Below, in pieces: positions 16,883-24,680 of a DNA stretch of 64,000 bases. The notes below the pieces were generated by a model. The model was given only the letters and a program-made list of their open reading frames with translations. It ran no database searches and had not been told where the DNA came from. How positions within the stretch are numbered: the stretch's first letter is position 1; each line of letters starts with the position of its first letter. The translations under genes were made by a program, and so were the position numbers. Source of the stretch: Alphaproteobacteria bacterium (lineage in GTDB: Bacteria; Myxococcota_A; UBA796; UBA2385); the NCBI GenBank assembly GCA_020632755.1, contig JACKEY010000009.1:62001-126000 (forward strand), written 5' to 3'.

Positions 16883-16943
16883 CGAGACGCAACGAAGCCC
16901 GCCGGAGCGGGCTTCGAGCCGAGAGAGCGCTCATCAGCTGCAA
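16883..16943. repeat. 61-bp exact direct repeat, left copy (flanks TerB segment)
   Basis: The 61 bp beginning CGAGACGCAACGAAGCCCGC and ending CATCAGCTGCAA occur identically at 24583-24643. The repeat contains a perfect 8-bp hairpin with a CGGA tetraloop (AAGCCCGC/GCGGGCTT). The copies are 7.7 kb apart in the same orientation and enclose the whole accessory segment. It could be an att-site duplication, a recombination substrate, or a dispersed terminator-type intergenic repeat. Confidence 0.95.
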
Positions 16944-16984
16944 ACACGACTGCCAGCCCGTATGCTCGGCCCGAGGGAGGCCCC

Positions 16985-19306
16985 ATGGACTTGGCTGGCA
17001 CCTTTGGATGCGTCTTCACTGCTGTCTTCCTGGCAGCGGTGTTTGGGGTCGCGATCTTCTTGGGCGCTCGCAGCCGCAAGCAGGAAGAGACCTGGGACGA
17101 GTTGGCCGACTCCCCGGGTCCTCCTCCCAGCTTCCCGACGAAGCAGCAGGCTGCTCCAGCCCGGCCCAGGACGCGACCAGCATCCGTCACCCGCAGCCCG
17201 CAGACCGCCAACGCCCGGTGGACGGGCGCCGGAGAGTCCATCAGCGTGGCCGGCCGCACCTTCGACGCCCCCTGGGTGTGGTTCGGAACCGAGCTGAAAG
17301 CAGCAGGCGACCGGTACGGGACCGAGGCGGCCCTCGTGAATCCTCGCTTGCCTGTCGACTTCGCGGCGCCCGATTCCCGGGGCGAAGGCATGGGCTACTG
17401 GCCTCGATACGCCGACATCAGCCCCCAGTGTCGAGCGGCTTACCTCCAGTGGCTTGCCGACGGTCGCCAGGGCCCACACGCCAACATCGGCTACGTGTTC
17501 CTGTACTTCTACGGCATCGAGCGGCGGTTGTTGGTCGACCTCCTCCCCAAGGGCCACGAACAACCAGAGGTGGTGCGTCTCCTGGCGGAAGTGCGCCGGC
17601 TGCGTGAGCTCTACAAGGAGAACGCCTCGTTCGCGAGCTACTCGGGAGGGTTGCTCGACTTCGTCCAGGCGGGTGACCACGCGCGGCAGGACCCGACTCA
17701 GCTTCGCCCCCCTCTGCACAGCTCTCACTGGGACCTCCCTCTCGGCCTTCGCGTTGCGCTGGGCAAGCAGTTGTCCAGCGGGCAACCCCTGACCGCTGAC
17801 TGGGCACTCGCCTGGGGCCTGCACCACTTCTCGGTCGGCAAGCGCACTCCCGTGGATCGGTGTCGGGACGAGGTCATCGCCTTGTTCAGGATCCGGTTCG
17901 AGGAGCGCTACCCCGGGGGGATGAAGGTCAAGGCTCCGAAGCGTCGGATCAAGGTGGAGTACCGCTCCGCCAGCCCGTCGTTGCTCCAGTCCGCGTCCTC
18001 GCTGGAGATCGACCTCCCGGATGTGGGGGCGCTCTCGGCGCCTCTCGAGAAGGTCCACGCCGTGCTTGACGCCTGTTGCGATGAGTTGGCTTCGTACAGC
18101 CGTTGGGTTGGAAGGAACCCCGACCAGGTGGGCAGCCTGCAGGCAGCGGCCCTGCTCCCTCCAATCTTGATCGCCACCTTGGACACACCATCGCTCTCCG
18201 GGCTTCGGTCGTGGTTGGCTGGTCTGGACTTGAATGGAGGAGATGTCGGAGCCCAGGAACTGCTGGGTGTCTGGCAGCCAGCGTCGGGAAAGTGGAGCAA
18301 GAAGGACTCGGTCCAGCTCTGCCAACTGCTCGATGGCCATGGTGTCGGGGTCGAGCCGGATGCCCGATTCGGGGGCGCCCGCCTGGACAATGCGAACCGC
18401 CTGGTTCTGTTCCGCCTCGAATCCGGTGCGCCGGACACGCCCTCGAACGCCTACCAGTCAGCCACACTGGCGCTCCACCTCGCTACCGCGGTTGTGCATG
18501 CCGACGGAGTGATCGACACCCAGGAGGAGGAGGGGCTCGAACGATTGCTGGAACGGAACCTCCACCTTTCCTCACCCGAACGAACCCGCCTCCGAGCACA
18601 CCTGCGCTGGCTACTCCTCGACCACCCCGGGATGGGGGGCCTGAGCACGCGACTCAAGGCCCTGGCTCCGAGCGACCGGACCGCACTCGCCAAGACAATG
18701 GCCGCCATGGCAACGGCAGGCGGTGGCGCGGGGCCTTCCGAACTCAAGCTCCTCGAGAAGATCTACAAGCACCTCGGCCAGGACCCGACTCAGCTGTATG
18801 AGCATGTCCATCAGGCCGCCGCGGCCCCGGCATCGGACCAGGGGCCCATCACCGTCCGCGAAGGACGCCAGGGCCCTGTCGGCCACAGCATCCCAGGCCC
18901 ACCTCAGACCAGCAGCCCTCCCAGAGCCAAGCCGGGATTCGAGCTCGACCTCGAACGCGTGGCCCACCGCGTCAAAGAAACCGAGCAGGTCGCCAGGATA
19001 CTCGGGGACATCTTCGACAGCGACGACCTGCACGGGGAACCCGAGCGCACCTCGCCGGACGAGCCCGCCGTGGAAGGCGTCGCCGGATTGGACGAGGCAC
19101 ATTCTGCGCTCGTTCGGATCCTGGTGACGCAGCCGACCTGGCAGCGCGAAGATGCAGAAGCAAGAGCCGATGCCCTGGGGTTGTTCCTCGGCGGCGCGAT
19201 CGAGACCATCAACGATGCCACCTACGATCACTGTGACGCCCCACTCGTCGAGGGCGACGAAGAACTCGAGATCGACCCTCAGGTCGCTGCGGAGTTGTGC
19301 CCATGA
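16985..19306 (+). CDS. TerB-N/TerB/TerB-C domain membrane-anchored protein
   Basis: The 773-residue protein has an N-terminal membrane helix (FGCVFTAVFLAAVFGVAIFLGA). A TerB-N region around residues 95-300 includes MGYWPRYADISPQCRAAYLQWLADGR and IGYVFLYFYGIERRLL. A TerB-like helical domain near 485-590 includes LHLATAVVHADGVIDTQEEEGLERLL, whose acidic residues suggest metal binding. A C-terminal TerB-C-like region contains FELDLERVAHRVKETEQVARILGDIF. TerB-N/TerB-C proteins are recorded beside P-loop ATPases and Lhr-type helicases in predicted stress and antiphage systems. The start ATG follows a GGGAGG ribosome-binding site. Its stop overlaps the next start (ATGA), so the three genes form one translationally coupled operon. 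Confidence 0.85.
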   Translation: MDLAGTFGCVFTAVFLAAVFGVAIFLGARSRKQEETWDELADSPGPPPSFPTKQQAAPARPRTRPASVTRSPQTANARWTGAGESISVAGRTFDAPWVWFGTELKAAGDRYGTEAALVNPRLPVDFAAPDSRGEGMGYWPRYADISPQCRAAYLQWLADGRQGPHANIGYVFLYFYGIERRLLVDLLPKGHEQPEVVRLLAEVRRLRELYKENASFASYSGGLLDFVQAGDHARQDPTQLRPPLHSSHWDLPLGLRVALGKQLSSGQPLTADWALAWGLHHFSVGKRTPVDRCRDEVIALFRIRFEERYPGGMKVKAPKRRIKVEYRSASPSLLQSASSLEIDLPDVGALSAPLEKVHAVLDACCDELASYSRWVGRNPDQVGSLQAAALLPPILIATLDTPSLSGLRSWLAGLDLNGGDVGAQELLGVWQPASGKWSKKDSVQLCQLLDGHGVGVEPDARFGGARLDNANRLVLFRLESGAPDTPSNAYQSATLALHLATAVVHADGVIDTQEEEGLERLLERNLHLSSPERTRLRAHLRWLLLDHPGMGGLSTRLKALAPSDRTALAKTMAAMATAGGGAGPSELKLLEKIYKHLGQDPTQLYEHVHQAAAAPASDQGPITVREGRQGPVGHSIPGPPQTSSPPRAKPGFELDLERVAHRVKETEQVARILGDIFDSDDLHGEPERTSPDEPAVEGVAGLDEAHSALVRILVTQPTWQREDAEARADALGLFLGGAIETINDATYDHCDAPLVEGDEELEIDPQVAAELCP

Positions 19307-20616
19307 AGACCCGACAGCTTCGTCCCCGAGAGCGGGACGCCATCCTGCAGTCCTTGCGCGCCGGAGTCGTGCCGCGTGTCGGCCAACAGCACATCCAGGT
19401 GGGCCGCGCCCGAGAAGTCGAGGCTGTGGTGCGTGACATCGATCGCATCGCCGACGGGGGCTCGGCGATTCGCTTCGTCATCGGTGCGTACGGCTCCGGC
19501 AAGACCTTCTTCCTGCAGCTCGTGCGGTCGATCGCCATGGAGAAGAAGCTGGTCGCCGCACACGCCGACCTGACTCCCGACCGACGCCTGCAGGCGTCGG
19601 GAGGCCAGGCGCGCAACCTCTTCGCGGAGCTGATGCGCAATGTGTCGACGCGCTCGAAGCCGGACGGTGGGGCCCTCCCGAGTGTCGTCGAGCGTTTCGT
19701 GTCGAGTGCCCTCCAGGAGGCGCGGGCGGAGGGTGTCCCGCCCACGGCGGTGCTCCATCGTCGGCTCGAAGCCTTGTCGGAGCTCGTCGGGGGATACGAC
19801 TTCGCCCACGTCGTCGAGCGGTACTGGACAGGCCACGACACCGGCAACGACAGGATGAAGGCGGATGCAGTCCGCTGGCTTCGAGGCGAATTCACAACGA
19901 AGACGGACGCCCGCAAGGCGCTGGGCGTGCGGACCATCGTGGACGACAACAACGTCTACGACCAGTTGAAGCTGATGGCAGTCTTCGTTCGGCTGGCAGG
20001 GTACTCCGGCCTGCTCGTCGGACTCGATGAGATGGTCAACCTCTTCAAGCTCTCCCACACCGCATCGCGCAATGCCAACTACGAACAGATCCTCCGCGTC
20101 TTGAATGACAGCCTTCAAGGGTCGGCCGCCGGGCTGGGGTTCGTGATGGGCGGCACCCCGGAGTTCCTGATGGACACGCGTCGGGGGCTTTACAGCTACG
20201 AGGCGCTCCAGACCCGACTCTCCGAGAATCGGTTCGCCACCGGCGAGCTCGTGGACATGAGTGGTCCCGTGATTCGGCTCGCGAGCCTGTCACCAGAGGA
20301 TCTCTTCGTCTTGCTGACCAAGCTCCGAAGTGTCTCCGCGGACAGGGAGACCGGGACCGACCTTGTTCCGGACGAGGCCCTCAAGGCGTTCATGGTCCAT
20401 TGCCACGAGCGCATCGGGGAGGCGTACTTCCGCACACCGCGCAACACCATCAAGGCCTTCGTGCAGATGTTGGCCGTCCTGGAGCAGAACCCTGGCACCT
20501 CGTGGCAAGACCTCCTCGGCAACGTGGACATCTCCGCTGACGAAGGCGGCGCTGATGACCTCGCGCTCGACGACGACGCCCAAGGAGACGACGAGCTCTC
20601 CTCGTTTCGGCTGTAG
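19303..20616 (+). CDS. BrxD-like P-loop ATP-binding protein (DUF2791 type)
   Basis: This 437-residue ATPase has a Walker A motif GAYGSGKT at about residues 61-68 and a Walker B-like LLVGLDEM near 237-242. The helical regions between them (SGGQARNLFAELMRNVSTR; NANYEQILRVLNDSLQG) and the TPEFL segment after Walker B match BREX-associated BrxD/DUF2791 ATPases. It starts inside the stop of the TerB gene (ATGA). The downstream helicase begins 3 nt after its stop. BrxD-type ATPases in BREX type 2 are encoded with an Lhr-like helicase BrxHI, the same pair seen here, but no BrxC, PglX or PglZ gene is present. Role inferred: ATP-driven partner of the helicase. Confidence 0.85.
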   Translation: MKTRQLRPRERDAILQSLRAGVVPRVGQQHIQVGRAREVEAVVRDIDRIADGGSAIRFVIGAYGSGKTFFLQLVRSIAMEKKLVAAHADLTPDRRLQASGGQARNLFAELMRNVSTRSKPDGGALPSVVERFVSSALQEARAEGVPPTAVLHRRLEALSELVGGYDFAHVVERYWTGHDTGNDRMKADAVRWLRGEFTTKTDARKALGVRTIVDDNNVYDQLKLMAVFVRLAGYSGLLVGLDEMVNLFKLSHTASRNANYEQILRVLNDSLQGSAAGLGFVMGGTPEFLMDTRRGLYSYEALQTRLSENRFATGELVDMSGPVIRLASLSPEDLFVLLTKLRSVSADRETGTDLVPDEALKAFMVHCHERIGEAYFRTPRNTIKAFVQMLAVLEQNPGTSWQDLLGNVDISADEGGADDLALDDDAQGDDELSSFRL

Positions 20617-20619
20617 GCC

Positions 20620-22860
20620 ATGAGCGCGGGAACGTCCTCGGCATTCGAGCGCCTGCACCCGGACATCCAGCGCCTCCTCTGGCGGTGGGAGTGGCGAGAG
20701 CTCAACGATGCCCAGGAGCGCGCCGTGGCGCCGATCCTGGCTGGCGAACAGGACGTGGTCATCGCCGCCCCTACCGGCGGAGGCAAGACCGAGGCGGCCT
20801 ACCTTCCTCTGCTGACGAGGATCCTCAATGCTTCCGAGCCCGGGTTGCGCGCCTTGTATGTCGCCCCGCTCAAAGCGCTTATCAACGATCAGCATCGGCG
20901 CCTGGAGGCGATGACCGAGGCGCTGGAAGTTCCTGTGCACAAATGGCACGGCGATGTGCCAAGTGCTCGAAAGCGGAAGGTGACCCAGACTCCCAGCGGC
21001 GTCTTGCTCATCACTCCAGAGTCACTGGAGGCCATCTTCGTCAACCATGGCACTCGAGTGGCTCAGCTCTTCGCGGGCCTCTCTCATGTCGTCATCGACG
21101 AACTCCACTCGTTCTTCGGCACGGAACGCGGCAGGCAACTGCAGAGCCTCCTGCACCGCGTGGAGCTGGCTGCAGGTCGACGCGTTCCGCGCGTCGGCCT
21201 CAGCGCCACCTTGGGTGATGCGACCCTTGCGGCCACATTCCTTCGACCGGGACAGGCATTGGGGGTAGAGATCATCGAGGGAGGTGCGGCGACCCACGAG
21301 CTTCGGCTTCAAGTGCGAGGCTATCGCCACCGGGCTCCGCGGCTGTCGAAGGCCGAGCTTCGCGAGCTCGATGAGCACGGTAGGGAAGCAGTCCTTGAGG
21401 ATGCCGTGGACGGCGACGTGCTGGACATCGCAGACCACATGTACGGCGCCCTGCGAGGCAAGGACAACTTGGTGTTCGCGAACCGAAGGGCCGAGGTCGA
21501 GCTGTTCGCCGACCTGCTCAGGCGTACCTCGGAGCGGCAACGGGTCCCGAACGAGTTCTGGGCCCACCACGGGAGTCTGTCGCGCGAGCTCCGAGAAGAC
21601 GCGGAGCGAGCGCTCAAGGAATTGGGGGTAGCCACGGCCGTGTGCACATCGACGCTCGAAATGGGGATCGACATCGGCACGGTGCACAGCGTGGCGCAGG
21701 TAGGCTGCCCGCCCTCGGTTGCAGCGATGCGTCAGAGACTCGGCCGGTCGGGCCGCCGCGGAGACCCGTCAATTCTCCGCATCTACGTGCAAGAGGCCGA
21801 GATCACGGAACGGAGCGCCCCGGCGGACCGCCTTCGACCGGAGCTTGTTCAGGCCGTGGCAATGGTCCGCCTCATGGTCCGAGACAGGTTCTGCGAGGCA
21901 CCGAGGACGGGTGCCCTGCACCTGTCGACCATGGTGCAGCAGCTGCTCTCGCTCATTGCACAGCACGGGGGTGTTCGGGCAGCCGCAGCGTTCCGCGCCC
22001 TATGCGTTGAGGGTCCCTTCGAGGCGGTCGACCAGGCAGACTTCATGCTCTTCCTCCGAGGGCTTGGTGCGGCGGAGCTGATCGAGCAGGACTCCACTGG
22101 GCTGCTGCTTCACGGTCGCGTCGGAGAGCGAGTCGTCAACCACTACTCCTTCTACGCTGCCTTTCGGAGCCCCGAAGAGTACCGCCTGGTTTGCAGGGGC
22201 CGAACGCTGGGGTCGCTTCCCATCGACTCCCCCCTCTATGAAGGCGCCTATGTCGTGTTCGGGGGCCGACGCTGGAAGGTGGAGTCCGTCGATCAGGAGC
22301 GGCGGGTGATCCATCTGTTGCCTTCCAGTGCTGGCCGCCCACCCAAGTTCGGTGGTGGCTCGGGGGCACTGGTGGACGACGAGGTGCGCCGAGAAATGCT
22401 CCGCGTCTTGACGGATGGCTCGGTGAACCGCTTCGTCGACCCGACAGGGCTGGACCTGTTGGAGGAAGCCCGCGCCGAGTTCAGCCAGTTGGGACTCACC
22501 GGCAACGACATCCTGCGAGATGGCTCGGATGCGACGATCATCTGCTGGGTGGGCGACCGAGCGCTGGACACAATGGCGGTCCAACTCAAGGCCGAAGGCA
22601 TCGACGCCGCCAGGCATGGCATCGCAGTCTGGGTTGCGAAGACCTCGCCGGAAGACCTCACCGCAGTTGCCCGTACCCTCGCCGCCAGGGGTCCCGCAGA
22701 CGCAGTCGAGCTGGCGCGTGGCGTCGAGAACAAGGCCGTCGAGAAGTACGACGAGTTCGTGCCGCACGAGTTGCTGTGCCGGGACTACGCCGGCCGGGCG
22801 CTGGATGTGGTGGGGGCCTGGGGGGTTTGGAAGCGGCTCGCGGCGTCCACCGCCAGCTGA
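20620..22860 (+). CDS. Lhr/BrxHI-like superfamily 2 DEAD/DEAH helicase
   Basis: This 746-residue helicase carries motif I APTGGGKTEAA (about residues 50-60), motif II DELH (about 160), motif III SATLGD (about 194) and motif VI LGRSGRRG (about 373), with motif V-like TLEMGIDIG. An Lhr-type winged-helix and C-terminal region follows. It resembles BREX type 2 BrxHI rather than housekeeping Lhr, which is about twice as long. The gene begins 3 nt after the BrxD-like stop. Together with the TerB protein it should form a nucleic-acid-acting complex; the trigger and target are unknown. Confidence 0.85.
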   Translation: MSAGTSSAFERLHPDIQRLLWRWEWRELNDAQERAVAPILAGEQDVVIAAPTGGGKTEAAYLPLLTRILNASEPGLRALYVAPLKALINDQHRRLEAMTEALEVPVHKWHGDVPSARKRKVTQTPSGVLLITPESLEAIFVNHGTRVAQLFAGLSHVVIDELHSFFGTERGRQLQSLLHRVELAAGRRVPRVGLSATLGDATLAATFLRPGQALGVEIIEGGAATHELRLQVRGYRHRAPRLSKAELRELDEHGREAVLEDAVDGDVLDIADHMYGALRGKDNLVFANRRAEVELFADLLRRTSERQRVPNEFWAHHGSLSRELREDAERALKELGVATAVCTSTLEMGIDIGTVHSVAQVGCPPSVAAMRQRLGRSGRRGDPSILRIYVQEAEITERSAPADRLRPELVQAVAMVRLMVRDRFCEAPRTGALHLSTMVQQLLSLIAQHGGVRAAAAFRALCVEGPFEAVDQADFMLFLRGLGAAELIEQDSTGLLLHGRVGERVVNHYSFYAAFRSPEEYRLVCRGRTLGSLPIDSPLYEGAYVVFGGRRWKVESVDQERRVIHLLPSSAGRPPKFGGGSGALVDDEVRREMLRVLTDGSVNRFVDPTGLDLLEEARAEFSQLGLTGNDILRDGSDATIICWVGDRALDTMAVQLKAEGIDAARHGIAVWVAKTSPEDLTAVARTLAARGPADAVELARGVENKAVEKYDEFVPHELLCRDYAGRALDVVGAWGVWKRLAASTAS

Positions 22861-23141
22861 CAGCCGACGCGCGCCGTCCGGCGCCCACACCAGTAGGCCC
22901 ACCTACGGTCAGCCGGCGAGCAAGCCCTCGACGAACCCATCCGGCCCGCGAACGGTGACCCGCCTATCCGCCCCTCCCCGGAAGGAGTCGGCATGCCTTG
23001 AGGTCCCGGCACCGATCCCGCAGTCCGTGAACGATGACGCAGCCAAGTCGCGGCGCAGGCGGCGTCCGGCCTGACGGTCCGTGCGTTCGCTCAACAACAG
23101 GGGATGGGATCGGCGCCGAGTCGCTGCATCGCTGGCGCGCG
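22861..23141. other. Gene-poor stretch after the helicase
   Basis: Nothing here is supported as a gene. A minus-strand frame (about 22909-23181) reads RVTVRGPDGFVEGLLAG near its end, but it runs into the IS21 terminus and lacks a start signal. The stretch may hold decayed sequence between the operon and the IS remnant. Confidence 0.4.
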
Positions 23142-23420
23142 TGTCAAGCGACATCAGAAACTGACCCACCGACGACACCAAGAACTGCCCCCCCCCTCTT
23201 CACTGGTGGTGGGTGGTGTCGGCAGCCCGGAGAAGCCCGGACCACCGCTTCTCGCGAAGGCGGTAGCTGTCGCCGCGGATGGTGACGTCGTGGCTGTGGT
23301 GGAGCAGGCGATCGAGGATCGCGGTGGCGACGACGCTGTCGCCGAAAACGGTGCCCGACTCGGCGACGTTGCGGTTGCTGGTGACCAGCGTGCTGCCGCG
23401 CTCGTAGCGGCGGCTGACCA
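23142..23420 (-). mobile_element. Remnant of an IS21-family insertion sequence (one end only)
   Basis: Starting with TGTCAAGCG at 23142, two imperfect terminal-type repeats follow: GACATCAGAAACTGACCC (23149-23166) and GACACCAAGAACTGCCCC (23174-23191). Multiple short repeats of this form are typical of IS21-family ends. Directly inside them lies the C-terminus of istB. The rest of the element (istA, the istB N-terminus and the other end) is absent, so the copy is dead. Confidence 0.75.
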
Positions 23421-23430
23421 GCCCCCTCCC
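23200..23430 (-). pseudogene. istB: 3' fragment of istB (IS21 transposition ATPase)
   Basis: Read on the minus strand, this encodes SRRYERGSTLVTSNRNVAES followed by GTVFGDSVVATAILDRLLHH and SHDVTIRGDSYRLREKRWSG, which is the characteristic C-terminal third of IstB helper ATPases. Homology starts abruptly around 23420. The Walker A and B motifs are missing, so no functional ATPase can be made. The stop is at 23200-23202, just inside the IS21 terminal repeats. Confidence 0.85.
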
Positions 23431-23476
23431 TTGCGAGGAGGGGGTCGAGCTCAGTCTCAAAGCCGAGATCCGGCCG

Positions 23477-23662
23477 ATGGCCCCAAGCGGTGACGATCAG
23501 CGGTACATGCTGGTGGTCGACCTGTACAAGACCACTGCCGCCGACGGCAAGGAGTTCGTGACCCGCGGAATTCCAGACGTCGGCTACGAGCTCTACTACA
23601 AGTCCGAACTCTGTGGTGGGCTGGTCCTTGAGGTTCGATCGAAGGCCATTGCGAGCGAGTAG
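23477..23662 (+). CDS. Small hypothetical protein or fragment, 61 aa
   Basis: The frame from ATG 23477 encodes a compact beta-like sequence (RYMLVVDLYKTTAADGKEFV; GYELYYKSELCGGLVLEVRS). The same frame stays open and protein-like upstream (VELSLKAEIRP) into the breakpoint of the IS21 remnant, so this may be the end of a gene disrupted by the insertion rather than a complete gene. I do not recognise a family. Confidence 0.35.
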   Translation: MAPSGDDQRYMLVVDLYKTTAADGKEFVTRGIPDVGYELYYKSELCGGLVLEVRSKAIASE

Positions 23663-23701
23663 AGCAGCCGTTGGCCGCGAAATCGCCGGGGAGGCGGGCA
23701 C

Positions 23702-23954
23702 CTGACCAACAGCCTCCCCCGCCTCCTGTGTAGCGAGATTCGGCGCGCCATCAGTGACCCACCAACCCCCTCCCCTCCAGCACCCAGCTCAGCCCCAACA
23801 GGTTGAGCACGGCCCCCAGGATCGCCACCGCCACCGCGTGCGCGACCGGTGACCGGGCAAGGGTGCGCACGAGCTCCCAGCTGTCCTTGCGCTGCTCGAC
23901 GCGGGTATGGTCGACGGCGAGAGGGCTCGCTCGGAGAACACGGTCAGGTGAGCC
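23702..23954. other. Gene-poor stretch with possible decayed membrane peptide
   Basis: A minus-strand frame reads SWELVRTLARSPVAHAVAVA and continues as a hydrophobic segment ending LEGRGLVGH, which looks like one membrane helix. No ATG, GTG or TTG start precedes it in frame, so I do not call a gene. Otherwise I see nothing here. Confidence 0.3.
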
Positions 23955-24188
23955 CTACCTGAGCGGATAGTACTCCTGCTCGACTGTGCGCCCGTCGTAG
24001 AGCTCGAAGACGATGGTGTAGGTCTCGGGCCCGGCGCGCACGGTCGCAGACTTCAAGACTGTATCGGCCGATGTCTTGAAGGAGTACGTGCCGGATGTCG
24101 GGAGCCGATTCTCGGCACATTCGCGATGCGGTTCACACGAAACCGACACCAGGAGAACGAGACCAGCCATGCAGGTTCGATGGCTCAT
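23955..24188 (-). CDS. Small lipoprotein, 77 aa
   Basis: The product has a signal peptide with a lipobox-like VSVSC, then a short Cys-containing domain (EPHRECAENRLPTSGTYSFK) and a beta-rich tail (TYTIVFELYDGRTVEQEYYPLR). The ATG at 24188 overlaps the stop of the upstream small gene (ATGA), so the pair is coupled. It should be anchored in the envelope. The pair sits at the right end of the TerB segment. No family recognised. Confidence 0.65.
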   Translation of the reverse strand: MSHRTCMAGLVLLVSVSCEPHRECAENRLPTSGTYSFKTSADTVLKSATVRAGPETYTIVFELYDGRTVEQEYYPLR

Positions 24189-24496
24189 TCTGCATCGGCG
24201 GGGAACAGGGTGATGTCTCGGTCGTCGATACCCCGGACCTCGATCCACATGATCCCATCCCCCCGGTAGGAGATGACCACCTCCTCCAGGTCGAGCTCCC
24301 GCGCGACGCTCCCCGAATCCGCCTCGGTCCAGGTCGAGTCCACCGCTCGCCACGGGTCCGAGAACCAATCACAGAACGCCTTGGCGCTCCCTCCCAGCGC
24401 CACCGACAGCGCGATCAGGGCGCCCGCCGCGTGAACACAGCGACGTCTGACACCGGCGCTGCCTCCGGCAGGCAACTGGTTCGATTCGGTCTCCAC
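24185..24496 (-). CDS. Small exported protein, 103 aa
   Basis: The protein has a basic N-terminus, a hydrophobic stretch (AAGALIALSVALGGSAKA) that reads as a signal peptide or anchor, and a beta-strand-like domain with EEVVISYRGDGIMWIEVRGI. It is first of a two-gene minus-strand operon; its stop overlaps the start of the 77-residue lipoprotein. Both partners end in short strand-rich domains and may act together. The start is uncertain: GTG at 24496 or TTG at 24499. Confidence 0.6.
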   Translation of the reverse strand: METESNQLPAGGSAGVRRRCVHAAGALIALSVALGGSAKAFCDWFSDPWRAVDSTWTEADSGSVARELDLEEVVISYRGDGIMWIEVRGIDDRDITLFPADAE

Positions 24497-24582
24497 CAAG
24501 AACAGCGTAGCACTGGCGCTGAGGCCGCAAACAGTGGAGGTTCATGCGTCCGACCGCCAACCACTCCCCTCCCCAACCCACT

Positions 24583-24643
24583 CGAGACGCAACGAAGCCC
24601 GCCGGAGCGGGCTTCGAGCCGAGAGAGCGCTCATCAGCTGCAA
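24583..24643. repeat. 61-bp exact direct repeat, right copy
   Basis: This is identical to 16883-16943, including the AAGCCCGC-CGGA-GCGGGCTT hairpin. It lies 37 bp past the 3' end of the next minus-strand lipoprotein gene, a place where a transcription terminator is expected, so a terminator role is also possible. Confidence 0.95.
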
Positions 24644-24680
24644 GGTCGCGCTGAATCGCAGCGGCTCCGCCGCCTGCGAT

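Larger units (their letters stand above)
16944..24582. mobile_element. Accessory segment bounded by 61-bp direct repeats (predicted defence/stress island)
   Basis: The segment between the two 61-bp repeats holds a TerB-domain protein, a BrxD-like ATPase, an Lhr-like helicase, an IS21 remnant, and two small exported proteins. Its genes use visibly fewer extreme GC codons than the flanking backbone. No integrase is present, so the mechanism of insertion is not shown; homologous exchange between the repeats, or loss of a recombinase, are possible explanations. Confidence 0.4.

Noticed and set aside
16883..16943. Possible tRNA 3' end in the 61-bp repeat (GGGCTTCGAGCC looks like a T-arm)
   Set aside because: No acceptor, anticodon or D-arm can be drawn around it, and the hairpin is better read as AAGCCCGC/GCGGGCTT.
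23702..23954. Minus-strand peptide with a membrane helix
   Set aside because: No ATG, GTG or TTG start in frame and no ribosome-binding site; possibly decayed.
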